A stretch of 64,000 bases of DNA, from assembly GCA_963082975.1 (NCBI GenBank), contig OY720344.1, forward strand, positions 81,208,053 through 81,272,052, given 5' to 3'. The first letter of the stretch is position 1. Every line of letters begins with the position of its first letter. The position numbers and the translations under genes were made by a program. The DNA comes from Labia minor. Its lineage: Eukaryota; Arthropoda; Insecta; Dermaptera; Spongiphoridae. The notes beneath the pieces were generated by a model. That model did not search any database. It saw only the letters and a list, made by a program, of their open reading frames with translations, and had not been told where the DNA came from. Of this stretch, positions 58,401-61,299 are shown one piece after another.

Positions 58401-60273
58401 ACGTGAAAATAATAATAATAATAATAATAATTTATTAAATTAATATAATTGAAATTTTATTTTTTATATTATTACATTTTTATTTTTATTTTTTACCGAC
58501 CGACGATAGTAAAGGAGGTATTGTTTTCACACCAAATTTCACATGTGGAGATTTTTACATATCTCCACGAATATTTCTTAATTTAAAATTATATGAAGTC
58601 ACCCAGCCATTCATGACGTCACAGCCTGGTCTTACATATATATTACAAATAAAATAAAATTAAAAATATTTATGTTATGTCCATATCTGTTTTTTTATTG
58701 CATTAATAGATATATTAAAATTATTTGAAATTGTTTAATTTAAATAAAAAATTAAAAAAATTTGAAGTAAATGGAATTATTATACTTAATAAATCTATAT
58801 ATAAATTTAATATATATTCAAACAATAATTGAAACAATATAAATAAAACGATTCAATATTTTACCTACATTGTGATTTATATTTCTATTTTTATTACAAC
58901 TGTTATTATGGGTATGTTATTTTTTATAGTTTAAAAAAAATTAAAAATATTTGAATTTTTAAGTTTATATGTAGCGCCATCTGTCGATAGTTTTGTGACA
59001 CTACAGACTTTTACCAAAATATTACTAATTAAATTAATTTTGGATAAATTAATTTTGGATTTAACTACACTAAAACCTTCTCTGGGATGCCCACAACAAT
59101 CCCTGAAAGTTTCACCGTAATCGGACGGGTAGTTTTTGAGTCTATAAGAGACAGACAGACACACAGACACACAGACATTGCCTTTTATATATATATATAT
59201 ATATGATAATTATAATAAGAAATCTTACAATTTATAGTTCTTTTTATAAAATTTATAATAAAGGTCAGAGTACCTAATCAGTATAGATGCATAATATTTG
59301 GTTATAGCTCTTCATTTATTTGATTTAAATCAATAAATGATAACCTTCAATTCCTTTCTTCTTTATTTTTTAAGTTAATCACTAAATTAATTATTTATAT
59401 ACTAAATTGTACAAGTTATAATAGGATACAATAATTGTTAAGATTTATTCTATTATATTTATTATATTTAATTTGACTAACTGTGTATGATGGAATATAA
59501 TAAATTAATTGATTTTGCTTTTACTAATATTTAGAGAAGTCCTACTCTCTTACTAGAAATTTGTCCTTCTTTCTTTGTGATGCTTCAAAATTTCTTGGCT
59601 GGATAAACTACATCCCTCCAACTATTTCTATCCATAGTATCATCACACCCATCCTTACATATGATTTTTTCTTTTGGCTAAGAAGAATTCTAGTTACTTT
59701 TGTGGAGATTCTCTTTTATGGTTGAGGATATATTTTTCAGGGTTGGTGGTTTTGTTTTTTGTGCGTGGTTCATCACCACCAAACATTATCAGAGAAAATG
59801 TTTTCAAAAGTATGTGAAAAACAAATAATTAAAAACAAAAAACAAAATTTAACTTGTTTAATTAAATTATTAGATTCACCATAAACAAAAGGTTCTAATT
59901 GGTGGAAAATTAACTTCTTATGAAAGAGAACTACAAAAATATGCATACAGCAAATAAGTTAATTTGTATTGAGACACATTATTCATAATAAATATTTATT
60001 TTTTAAGTATAATTTTAGTTAGTAATTTAGAAATATATCTTATTATATTTGTAATTTTTTTCTAGTATATTAATTTGTTCCAAGTGATAATATTATCAAA
60101 TTTATTTCAGATTGCAGAGAGAACGAGCACTGGCAGCCGAAAGCGGGAGGCTCTCGGGCCGCTCAGTGGATGCCCTCCAAAACTCGCCCTCTCTCGCGGG
60201 GGCCAATATCCATCCGGAAATGGAGGGCTCAGTCTGCAATCGAGATCCTCTACAACCAACTAGAAACTCCTAA
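10293..60273 (+). CDS. Camta: Camta, calmodulin-binding transcription activator, spliced, 5' end outside window
   Basis: A nuclear transcription factor regulated by calcium/calmodulin. Twenty-five exons join with matching phases: 10293-10428, 11823-11894, 11993-12137, 21276-21322, 31427-31836, 32096-32288, 32388-32715, 33084-33352, 33421-33693, 39459-39726, 39797-40017, 40891-41060, 41173-41275, 41369-41628, 41691-41885, 42177-42283, 42447-42645, 43740-43861, 47085-47222, 48705-48772, 48844-49010, 49095-49279, 50563-50708, 51046-51227, 57123-57197, then 60111-60273. They give about 1,546 residues. Domains run in family order: CG-1 (residues 1 to about 105), TIG/IPT (about 625-715), ankyrin repeats (about 800-930), IQ motifs (about 1355-1480). 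The first visible codon is split, so the N-terminus, including the start of CG-1, lies upstream; I found no matching exon in 1-10292. Family assignment is firm; exon ends rest on GT/AG and phase only. A microexon at 57490-57517 and a cassette at 45958-46131 may add isoforms. Confidence 0.95.
10690..10925. repeat. G/C-capped repeat, copy 1
   Basis: Starts ggcgtcgggtttgg with a C14 run and ends gggggagacccccgg ... ctacggcactgt. An inverted copy lies at 56195-56415. Probably a transposon end pair or MITE; family not recognised. Confidence 0.6.
11823..11894 (+). CDS. Camta: Camta exon: CG-1 domain continued
   Basis: A 72-nt exon encoding CIYGCYVHSAILPTFHRRCY then WLLQ, a CG-1 signature. Acceptor ttgttacag, donor CAG|gtgata; phase 0 on both sides. 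Confidence 0.96.
11993..12137 (+). CDS. Camta: Camta exon: C-terminal part of CG-1
   Basis: Encodes NPDMVLVHYLNVPYPDDN, continuing to KKEWSKEELVSQLKPM and the first base of Phe. Acceptor gatgtttag; donor atgt|gtgagt, a strong consensus. Reading past this donor stays open for over 100 codons through a CT-rich tract, but that is intron. Confidence 0.95.
12236..12310 (+). repeat. CT microsatellite
   Basis: (CT)n-rich tract about 100 nt after a Camta donor site; intronic. Confidence 0.85.
12930..13175 (-). mobile_element. SINE-like repeat, copy 1
   Basis: Shares agtagcttcccaattttgat and surrounding order with 14450-14682, which has tRNA-like promoter boxes. Divergent. Confidence 0.4.
14003..14060 (+). 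mobile_element. Orphan Helitron-type 5' end
   Basis: A|TCTATATATATAAAAAAAGG followed by tttttgcctgcac resembles the 5' ends at 7303 and 52414. No matching 3' hairpin found nearby. Confidence 0.35.
14450..14682 (-). mobile_element. tRNA-derived SINE
   Basis: On the - strand an A-box-like TGGTGGTTAATGATG (about 14660-14676) is followed by B-box GGGTTCAAGTCC (about 14623-14635), then the SINE body. Anticodon-arm pairing is not clear, so this is not called as a tRNA gene. Confidence 0.55.
17320..17480. other. Less AT-rich island, possible regulatory element or alternative first exon
   Basis: A pyrimidine-rich run ends cctaacag|aaggtccaattacccgcccccaacatgg, containing an Sp1-like CCCGCCCCC. It lies in the long intron after CG-1. 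No protein frame could be supported. Confidence 0.25.
18304..19509. mobile_element. Inverted-repeat element carrying a CXC-domain ORF
   Basis: Arms of about 240 bp at 18304-18580 and 19268-19509 are near-mirror images (gttgtagagaattctaat ..., caatgcccattattta). The left arm has a short insertion of about 45 nt. Between them is the CXC ORF on the - strand. Looks like a cut-down DNA transposon or an inverted duplication around a gene fragment. Confidence 0.7.
18800..19192 (-). CDS. C-terminal fragment with CXC (tesmin/TSO1-like) cysteine domain
   Basis: Reads back from a stop at 18800. After WIGKDLEPQEWGW and ILEPIRTLLPPAPTELL comes IIFCNCKNGCSSRCECRKSG, then LLCSLACGQCTGQACLNA, a C-x-C-x3-C-x3-C-x-C...C-x3-C-x2-C spacing like CXC domains, and an acidic tail (about 25 Asp/Glu). 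The frame is open upstream of the ATG at 19141, to a TAA near 19193, so this is the 3' part of a longer protein. CXC-ended proteins of this kind recur in arthropod genomes next to mobile elements; that link is from memory and not firm. DNA binding is the family role. Confidence 0.6.
   Translation of the reverse strand, partial: QIQTWIGKDLEPQEWGWMLENEILEPIRTLLPPAPTELLNIIFCNCKNGCSSRCECRKSGLLCSLACGQCTGQACLNASLYPSNPDEGSAYDPEILEDLEMNMTDNEDDDNELNVFERQQEEDEEEDEEN
19769..20580 (+). pseudogene. Non-LTR retrotransposon reverse transcriptase, degenerate
   Basis: Successive frames read QCGFRPNQSSLDQIF, then SKGRVRCGNQLSETF, GLKQGDALSLILFN, then GYADDLNI with the catalytic Y-x-D-D, and the C-terminal WAGHLARLGEERMARNK/GRPSGKRPLGR block. 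Several frameshifts and stops break it. The order and wording fit a jockey-like endonuclease/RT element lacking its 5' part. Confidence 0.8.
21276..21322 (+). CDS. Camta: Camta exon: short acidic linker after CG-1
   Basis: A 47-nt exon between introns of about 9 and 10 kb. Spliced to the previous exon it completes Phe and reads YSEDEPDLNNELEIS, which follows the KPM end of CG-1 in insect CAMTAs. Acceptor tttctttcaacag, donor TCG|gtaagt. It is too short to be seen as an open frame and was located from homology and phase. Confidence 0.9.
22400..22800. repeat. Possible pogo/Tigger-like terminal sequences
   Basis: Repeated ctgtataagcaacttttt / ctctataagcaacttttccc and a mirror-like end (gttgtttatatagagcgttc). 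Similar in style to pogo-type ends; no transposase. Confidence 0.3.
23140..23275 (+). pseudogene. Retrotransposon 3' end remnant
   Basis: Ends ggccaagaactttcgagttccgtagagctc, like 57700-57797 and 20530-20570, the 3' end of the RT family. Confidence 0.5.
23319..23345 (+). repeat. CA microsatellite
   Basis: (CA)n of about 13 units. Confidence 0.95.
24112..24931. mobile_element. TIR element CTGGAGTGTCTCC, copy 1
   Basis: Ends CTGGATTGTCTCCACAGAAC and, inverted, CTGGAGTATCTCTACTCGAC. The interior has two partial copies of a segment with caagctgaaattctatatat and a cacgtgctg palindrome. No transposase. Confidence 0.7.
25637..25870 (+). repeat. Dispersed CCGACGATAGTAAGG repeat, copy 4
   Basis: Truncated after aacggattgtgataaaa; same family as 3871. 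Confidence 0.7.
26418..26690 (+). repeat. Dispersed CCGACGATAGTAAGG repeat, copy 5
   Basis: Same order as 3871, with part of the gtcc run missing. A further fragment is at 26770-26805. Confidence 0.7.
26868..27690. mobile_element. Inverted-repeat element around a mariner relic
   Basis: Arms 26868-27010 and 27548-27690 are near-identical in inverse (aagcttgacaaagtttatgg). A transposase fragment lies between. The inner boundary gccgctccctgtat looks like a mariner-type end. Confidence 0.7.
27144..27363 (-). pseudogene. Mariner-type transposase C-terminal fragment
   Basis: Reads NCIAWPPRSPDLSICDFFLW, then LKEAIRQEIANLPPAMLG to a stop. WPPRSPDL-x-CDFFLW holds the last catalytic Asp of the DD34D triad. 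The first two catalytic Asp residues and the DNA-binding N-terminus are missing. Confidence 0.85.
27969..28532. mobile_element. Possible solo LTR
   Basis: Starts TGTGTTTACC, ends GAGTGTGACA, with a less AT-rich middle holding a TATA-like cccttttatatcacc. Only TTA is shared by the flanks. A DNA element is also possible because the ends are partly inverted (gtttacc/ggtaaac-like). Confidence 0.35.
31427..31836 (+). CDS. Camta: Camta exon: CG-1-adjacent cysteine cluster and Gly/Ser-rich region
   Basis: Starts TAETVEAIVTQLMEKQRVAR, then LECGCPDSTCADGKACAHPM, a conserved cysteine-rich stretch right after CG-1 in arthropod CAMTAs. The rest (about 85 residues) is Gly/Ser/Thr-rich and probably disordered. 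Acceptor tattaaag, donor AACAG|gtgagt, leaving phase 2. Confidence 0.94.
32096..32288 (+). CDS. Camta: Camta exon: disordered region with repeated LKQEPM
   Basis: Encodes a Ser/Gly/Gln-rich stretch ending in two near-identical LKQEPM units (VLKQEPM, LLKQEPM). The K-Q-E core resembles a sumoylation consensus (psi-K-x-E), so SUMO attachment is possible; this is inference. Acceptor ggatttcag, donor ATG|gtaagt. Confidence 0.9.
32388..32715 (+). CDS. Camta: Camta exon: Ser/Thr/Asn-rich linker
   Basis: Encodes a low-complexity Ser/Thr/Asn-rich region ending DIKPTYSDTLLVIGSG. Acceptor attgtatag; donor TCAG|gtaact is weaker than its neighbours. Phase 0 in, phase 1 out. Confidence 0.88.
33084..33352 (+). 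CDS. Camta: Camta exon: conserved FNETLDLSQEDIQ segment
   Basis: Reads DGGPNPTDTVSFVGG then FFNETLDLSQEDIQRTLSAN, an acidic/hydrophobic helix conserved between insect CAMTAs and a plausible activation or cofactor motif. A Thr/Asn/Arg-rich tail follows. Acceptor aattgccag, donor AAG|gtaata. Confidence 0.92.
33421..33693 (+). CDS. Camta: Camta exon: acidic activation-type segment
   Basis: Reads NPMDFIDVVVSPSHVDDDVF, continuing NLDAFDMLADFPELEVLE, a strongly acidic and hydrophobic stretch of the kind found in activation domains, then an Ala-rich run. Acceptor atttctag, donor ATG|gtaaga. Confidence 0.92.
34205..34275 (+). mobile_element. tRNA-like SINE head
   Basis: A-box-like AGTGGCTAGAGAG (34217-34229) and B-box GGTTCGAAACTC (34255-34266) with tRNA-like spacing; the flanks do not fold as an acceptor stem. 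Confidence 0.45.
34505..34640 (+). repeat. Tandem repeat, two units of about 70 bp
   Basis: Unit tttatatttaaaatatttta ... tttcgaaataaaattaaaaa repeated back to back; a third unit is at 34021-34090. Confidence 0.8.
35250..35280 (+). mobile_element. Isolated hairpin terminus
   Basis: gtcgagtgatagttcggtgtcccaggta: degenerate version of the Helitron-like 3' hairpin. Confidence 0.45.
35385..35485 (-). pseudogene. Non-LTR reverse transcriptase C-terminal fragment
   Basis: On the - strand: MANTGGPSQSKRRLLLVAAQ then SMMLYGSEIWAL, matching the GG-P-x-S-KR-LL...LYG-x-x-IWA block after the RT core of jockey/R1-type elements. A different lineage from 19769. Confidence 0.7.
36005..36256 (+). mobile_element. 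Hairpin-ended Helitron-like element, + copy 2 (compound)
   Basis: Begins cttattatgctagctaaaat and holds two hairpin termini: 36151-36164 (cgagcgacagctcg) and 36231-36246 (ccgagccgaggctcgg), the latter in ggtcccggtac context. Confidence 0.5.
37244..37249 (-). terminator. Polyadenylation signal of nested secreted-protein gene
   Basis: AATAAA on the - strand, nine bases after the TAA at 37260-37258. The 3' UTR would be very short, but AATAAA occurs by chance often in DNA this AT-rich. Confidence 0.45.
37258..38108 (-). CDS. Small secreted protein of unknown family, nested antisense in a Camta intron
   Basis: Two exons on the opposite strand, 38108-38024 and 37604-37258, joined in frame (CAACCAG|gtagtt ... 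tttatag|GTATAA). They give 143 residues. The start is chosen because MAYFKVALAAVCLILTVVTS is a good signal peptide, probably cut before HPYQYAQPG. The mature part is Pro/aromatic-rich (FPFAPWAYPPVV), then a helical segment with two Cys (LLCEDRKKCSSL), then a Gly/Gln/Thr-rich tail ending NPELVH. I recognise no family. A TATA-like box (GGTATAAATG, about 38147-38156) lies about 40 nt upstream of the ATG, and AATAAA follows the stop at 37249-37244, so it looks like a complete compact gene with its own promoter. A cuticle, salivary or other secretory product is possible but unsupported. Confidence 0.8.
38147..38156 (-). promoter_or_regulatory. TATA box of nested secreted-protein gene
   Basis: GGTATAAATG on the - strand, about 40 nt upstream of the ATG at 38108. 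A start site 25-30 nt downstream would leave a short leader of roughly 10-20 nt. Confidence 0.5.
39105..39180 (+). repeat. Partial copy of CTCAGAAGCCAAA MITE
   Basis: gccactcagaagccaaagcg ... aacaaactgagaaactc matches the left end of the element at 45404. Confidence 0.6.
39459..39726 (+). CDS. Camta: Camta exon: first half of TIG/IPT domain
   Basis: After a Pro/Ser-rich lead it reads ITDYSPEWAYPEGGVKVLVT then GPWYSTTSPYTVLFD to VLRCYCPG, the classic start of the CAMTA IPT (immunoglobulin-like, NF-kB/Rel-type) fold. Acceptor tttatgaag lacks a good pyrimidine tract, so the exon's 5' edge is the least certain of the set. Donor CCAG|gtagaa. Confidence 0.93.
39797..40017 (+). CDS. Camta: Camta exon: second half of TIG/IPT domain
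   Basis: Reads AHEVGVVSLQVACEGFVISN then SVMFEYK, completing the IPT beta-sandwich, followed by LLKFSLLQRLEAIDDRLHVK, a helical linker conserved in the family. Acceptor gaatttcag; donor ATG|gtacaa is slightly off consensus. Confidence 0.95.
40175..40445. mobile_element. hAT-like MITE
   Basis: ggttcccaaagtggtctata ... ctttgggacatag has hAT-style ends and a G/C-rich inner palindrome (ggacccctgggggtc). Located between IPT and ankyrin exons. Confidence 0.45.
40891..41060 (+). CDS. Camta: Camta exon: first ankyrin repeat
   Basis: Reads FEDRLVSYCERMTSRAWR, then HRGMTLLHLAASLGYTR, with the ankyrin T-LLHLAA-LGY signature. Acceptor ttattttcag, donor AAG|gtattt. Confidence 0.95.
41173..41275 (+). CDS. 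Camta: Camta exon: ankyrin repeat linker
   Basis: Reads LLSALLNWRSENSS to EVDALSQDDDGFTPL, finishing repeat 1 and starting repeat 2 (DGFTPL-MWA across the splice). Acceptor atattttcag, donor TTG|gtaaat. Confidence 0.95.
41369..41628 (+). CDS. Camta: Camta exon: ankyrin repeats 2 and 3
   Basis: Begins MWASSRGHLDGAILLYRWNP and continues GLTAAEAARHHGFTVLAEEL, giving the end of the ankyrin array. A Ser-rich tail follows. Acceptor gatttaatag, donor CACTG|gtaaat. Confidence 0.94.
41691..41885 (+). CDS. Camta: Camta exon: Ser/Leu-rich linker
   Basis: Reads FRADSLSLLDGDASLLDASL, then repeated Ser-Leu units (SVTSLASLTSLNSLASN). This is low complexity, likely disordered. Acceptor aattttttag, donor TCTAA|gtaaat. 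Confidence 0.9.
42177..42283 (+). CDS. Camta: Camta exon: linker with VLSVELHVNIPER
   Basis: Reads KYKVLSVELHVNIPERSRSH then CSTPSPVGSSV. Acceptor tttattttag, donor GTAG|gtaagt; phase agrees on both sides. Confidence 0.9.
42447..42645 (+). CDS. Camta: Camta exon: TKRPSVDSGIHLG segment
   Basis: Contains LGQRLTKRPSVDSGIHLG, a short motif well conserved in insect CAMTAs, inside a Ser/Gly-rich region. RPSVDS looks like a basophilic kinase target. Acceptor tttgttaaag, donor ACACG|gtatat. Confidence 0.92.
43740..43861 (+). CDS. Camta: Camta exon: Ser/Pro-rich linker
   Basis: Reads LDRSMSLPINSPMDCSPMDS, then DTSPLPRASPIRRLHDFTL, a run of S/T-P sites. Acceptor ttgttacag, donor CTTT|gtaagc. The open frame continues to 43995 but the strong donor argues that is intron. 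Confidence 0.88.
45244..45300 (-). other. Short coding-like island on - strand
   Basis: Read on the - strand this is acceptor-like tattacaacag then IRNVAGVSGALTPVTEQ and TAA. It is richer in GC than its surroundings and could be a tiny terminal exon, or chance. No partner exon was identified. Confidence 0.2.
45404..45646. mobile_element. MITE with TIR TATATGAGCCACTCAGAAGCC
   Basis: Near-perfect inverted ends of about 40 bp at 45404-45443 and 45607-45646. TA target duplication is likely (Tc1/mariner-style). No ORF. Confidence 0.8.
45958..46131 (+). CDS. Candidate Camta cassette exon with UBZ-like C2HC zinc finger
   Basis: An island of non-repetitive, codon-like sequence in the intron between 43861 and 47085. 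It reads VKVEEMAEGGGDFLIEWL, then FVCRQCHMRAELS and KLHLNTC. The Cys/His spacing (C-x2-C-x13-H-x3-C, ending H-L-N-T-C) resembles UBZ4/Rad18-type ubiquitin-binding zinc fingers. Using acceptor atgaatag (45957) and donor TTTA|gtaatt (46132) it is 174 nt, enters in phase 1, leaves in phase 1, and would insert 58 residues without breaking the Camta frame. The acceptor has little pyrimidine tract and I do not recall this module in known CAMTAs. It could instead be a piece of another gene. Confidence 0.4.
46833..47055 (-). pseudogene. Antisense coding relic, unknown protein C-terminus, one frameshift
   Basis: On the - strand a charged helical stretch (EKDSQENQRKRQKEIEELVN) is followed, after a shift at an A6 run near 46970, by KYGAKLVKVEITTDLTDRP, then INYRVKGMAGISSACAIQK and FIGL before a TAG at 46835-46833. 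Without the frameshift the two halves would be one frame. No ATG is found; a stop lies upstream. I do not recognise the protein. It may be a truncated retrocopy, an exon of an unseen nested gene, or carry a base-call error. It ends about 30 nt before the start of a Camta exon on the other strand, so its purine-rich strand supplies that exon's pyrimidine tract. Confidence 0.45.
47085..47222 (+). CDS. Camta: Camta exon: GC-rich Ser/Pro/Ala linker
   Basis: Reads VAASLGSCTSGESGCSPP, then EDIRSSSAASDDPEAASKVP and SQPVG. It is visibly GC-richer than flanking DNA. Donor GTAG|gtcagt joins in phase to the next exon. Three acceptors fit the phase (exon starts 47085, 47094 or 47118), so up to 11 residues at the 5' edge are uncertain or alternatively spliced. 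Confidence 0.82.
   Translation: MLQLHLALVLQVRAAVVRPQPRKTSVPPAQPPTTLRPPPRFLRSP
48705..48772 (+). CDS. Camta: Camta exon: conserved LTLAEQIIAAIPERIK helix
   Basis: Reads EQDVRVLTLAEQIIAAIPER and IK, a helix conserved from insects to vertebrates ahead of the IQ region. Acceptor ctatttacag, donor AAA|gtaatt. Confidence 0.95.
48844..49010 (+). CDS. Camta: Camta exon: acidic region
   Basis: Reads NESSADECMMSQDGSP to DVLIDPLMSIDDATTAFEQS, then EFNFEFSDHNYR. Acidic and hydrophobic. Acceptor attgttttag, donor TACAG|gtgggt. Confidence 0.94.
49095..49279 (+). CDS. Camta: Camta exon: Ser/Pro-rich segment before IQ motifs
   Basis: Reads TPSSSLSPASSSCLQSPSSF, then TTADFCEFFQASSSS and FEKDFSNLTLS. The ADFCEFF/NLTLSD pattern matches the position of the family's conserved W/F-EFL...LTLSDHEQ segment. 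Acceptor gttgtgcag, donor TCAG|gtattt. Confidence 0.94.
50165..50345 (+). promoter_or_regulatory. TATA-box/polyA-signal pair, possible solo LTR
   Basis: Less AT-rich patch (cactagaggcgccacatggg), then TATAAAAG at 50276 and CAATAAAG about 45 nt later. This close pair is LTR-like; boundaries were not found. In the intron just before the IQ exons. Confidence 0.25.
50563..50708 (+). CDS. Camta: Camta exon: IQ motifs 1 and 2
   Basis: Reads DREQRELYEAAKIIQKAYRS then YKGRKKLEEQDKEKAAAILI and QNYYRRYKQ. Two IQ-type calmodulin-binding helices (KIIQKAYRSYKGRK, ILIQNYYRRYK). Acceptor acttattttag, donor CAG|gtaaac. Confidence 0.95.
51046..51227 (+). CDS. Camta: Camta exon: IQ motifs 3 and 4
   Basis: Reads YAYFKQMTRAAMVIQNGFRS, then KKSQEAAVCIQNYYRSYK and GSREGTPTALK. 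Two further IQ motifs (MVIQNGFRSYCEHKR, VCIQNYYRSYK). Acceptor taattttcag, donor CTCAA|gtaagt. Confidence 0.95.
51655..51939 (-). mobile_element. TIR element CTGGAGTGTCTCC, copy 2 (partial)
   Basis: Inverted relative to 24112; one TIR (GAGTGGAGACACTCCAG) at the 51939 end, the other missing. Confidence 0.65.
52414..54315 (+). mobile_element. Non-autonomous Helitron B
   Basis: A|TCTATATATATAAAGGAGAC ... gagcgacgaaggagctctgagcagCTAG|T. Same ends as Helitron A but 1.9 kb; the 3' hairpin is slightly decayed. Contains a reverse transcriptase relic at 53290-53960. Confidence 0.85.
53290..53960 (+). pseudogene. Non-LTR reverse transcriptase fragment inside Helitron B
   Basis: Matches 19769-20240 with an internal deletion removing the GLKQGDAL block; the Y-x-D-D becomes DPDDLNI. 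Continues past what remains at 19769, with ggcttatctcatcaaa as in Helitron A. Confidence 0.7.
54390..54855 (+). mobile_element. TIR element CTGGAGTGTCTCC, copy 3 (partial)
   Basis: Starts CTGGAGTGTCTCCACTCG just after Helitron B and runs through the cacgtgctg palindrome to catacacacacacagattg; the right TIR was not seen. Confidence 0.6.
55085..55260. other. GC-rich island in Camta intron, unexplained
   Basis: tgtgcgagagccgctgccag ... contrasts with surrounding AT-rich DNA. On + it reads a hydrophobic frame (MCARAAASCSALPAALVAVL); on - a Gln/Ser-rich one. No splice pair fits the Camta phase convincingly. May be an exon of an unseen gene, an enhancer or a transposon piece. Confidence 0.3.
56195..56415. 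repeat. G/C-capped repeat, copy 2 (inverted)
   Basis: Reverse of 10690-10925: ctattatgttggggggggga ... gggcccgacgcctatg. Confidence 0.6.
57123..57197 (+). CDS. Camta: Camta exon: KIQQFMRQSKN helix
   Basis: Reads RTYSQRRQHQAARKIQQFMR then QSKN, the degenerate last IQ-like helix of arthropod CAMTAs. Acceptor aatttttcag after a long intron, donor AACAA|gtaagt, leaving phase 2. Confidence 0.94.
57490..57517 (+). CDS. Camta: Candidate 28-nt frame-switching microexon of Camta
   Basis: Acceptor tgcattcatcag, then 28 nt (NIWDVSPTST when joined to the previous exon), then a full consensus donor ACG|gtaagt. At 28 nt it is not a multiple of three: skipping it reads the last exon as LQRERALAAESG, including it reads IAERTSTGSRKREALG to a stop at 60263. 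Inclusion is inferred only from the splice signals. Confidence 0.5.
57700..57797 (+). pseudogene. Retrotransposon 3' end remnant
   Basis: agggttgtggctcagaatag ... ctttcgagttccgtagagcc, as at 20505-20575. Directly abuts Helitron C. Confidence 0.5.
58080..58200 (-). pseudogene. RT C-terminal fragment inside Helitron C
   Basis: On the - strand: GKHPVEDQKSRWVDNEGRD ... LVVAQDRDS, the GRP-KR-W-DNV...AQDRD-WR block of the same retrotransposon family. Confidence 0.55.
58495..58745 (+). repeat. Dispersed CCGACGATAGTAAGG repeat, copy 6
   Basis: Like 6066-6530 but lacks the gtcc run and its flank; inserted in Helitron C. Confidence 0.7.
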
Positions 60274-60281
60274 ACTAAATG
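60111..60281 (+). CDS. Camta: Camta terminal coding exon
   Basis: Acceptor aaatttatttcag. Joined to the exon ending 57197 it reads KLQRERALAAESGRLSGRSV, then DALQNSPSLAGANIHPEMEG to RNS and TAA at 60271-60273. The LQRERA join matches insect CAMTAs as I recall them. It is GC-richer than its surroundings and open in all three frames. A donor-like AATG|gtaatt at 60281/60282 may splice the 3' UTR onward to 61058. Confidence 0.85.
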
Positions 60282-60339
60282 GTAATTTATTATTTAAAAT
60301 GTAATGTTTTTTATCTTGTATTTAAAAATAGTTCGCCTA

Positions 60340-60500
60340 GATCAGGTGTTCTCAAACTTTTTTAAGTTGAAACTTACTATAAAAAGTTCAGGTACAACTA
60401 AAATTATACATTACTAAAAGTAACTCTACTGTAAGTACCACGTCAGGTTATAAGGAATCACCAGTGGTAAATATACCACAATTTGAAAACCTCTGCTCTA
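60340..60500. mobile_element. hAT-type MITE in the Camta 3' region
   Basis: Ends CAGGTGTTCTCAAACTT and, inverted, CAGAGGTTTTCAAATTG. About 150 bp; flanks gcctagat/ctctaaat are a poor 8-bp match. It lies just 3' of the stop codon, in the last intron or 3' UTR. Confidence 0.65.
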
Positions 60501-61057
60501 AATTATTACTGATAAGAAAAATTGGTAATTGTTCACAAAACGGGAAGTTTCAGTGATTTGATTGAAACTTTGCCTGTGGATTCCTTTTTTAATTCCAAAA
60601 TTTTTATCTCGTAAACTAGATTGAGAAATATTGTATAAGGAAAGTTTCTTTGGAATTAACTGGCAAAGTTTCATCCAAATCCCTGAAACCGTTTTGTAAA
60701 CAATTATCGAAAAATTATATAAGAAAGAAGTACAGAATTGTTTTTATTTCGGATCAAATAACTAATAAGAAAAGGTTGAAATTCAATAATAATTTATAAT
60801 TACCTCGTTGAGTGAACATGTCAATCTAGCTTTACTGTTAGGTGTGGTCAATAAAATATGACAGAATCGAATATTTAATTAAAAAATACTGATAATTCAT
60901 ATAATTTTATTAATTGAATGCAATAAGCTAAAATTTTGAAAAGTTTTTTTTATTTTGTAAATAAATTATAATATGAAATAAGACAGTCATATTTGAAATC
61001 ATTTAAATAAAATAATGAAAATAATAATATTAAATTAAAAATGGTCGTTTTTTGCAG

Positions 61058-61290
61058 AATTTGGACCCTACAAGACTGGATTGCTTTTCGAGACCAACTT
61101 GATTGAGTGTTTTAATGATTGAACCAGTCCTCTTCTCGGTCTCCCACAGGCAAGCCAAACAATCCTCTGACTATTCCAATTCGGCATCTGTTTTCTAAAA
61201 AATCCATTTGCAACGTGATTTTTCCTCTTTAAAACTTCATTCAATAATTCTTATTCTATGAACTTAAAAACATTTGTTTTTATTAAAAAA
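61058..61290 (+). other. Camta: Probable Camta 3' UTR exon
   Basis: Acceptor-like gtcgttttttgcag, then about 150 nt with clearly less A/T than its surroundings, ending in an A/T-rich tail. If spliced from 60281 it would be 3' UTR for the LQRERA frame. For the third frame of the terminal exon it would add FGPYKTGLLFETNLIECFND before TGA at 61122. Its exact 3' end is not defined. Confidence 0.4.
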
Positions 61291-61299
61291 AATACAAAA

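Larger units (their letters stand above)
57816..59206 (-). mobile_element. Non-autonomous Helitron C
   Basis: On the - strand: A|TCATATATATATATATATAA then aaggcaatgtctgtg, to hairpin GAGCGCCtggaaGGCGCTC and CTAG|T. About 1.4 kb. The 5' 240 bp reads MSVCLSVSYRLKNYPSDYGE, probably not a gene. Contains an RT C-terminal relic and a 58495-58745 repeat copy. Confidence 0.8.

Noticed and set aside
58931..59170. 79-codon - strand frame MSVCLSVSYRLKNYP
   Set aside because: Lies in the 5' end of Helitron C and is explained by the repeat; no protein family.
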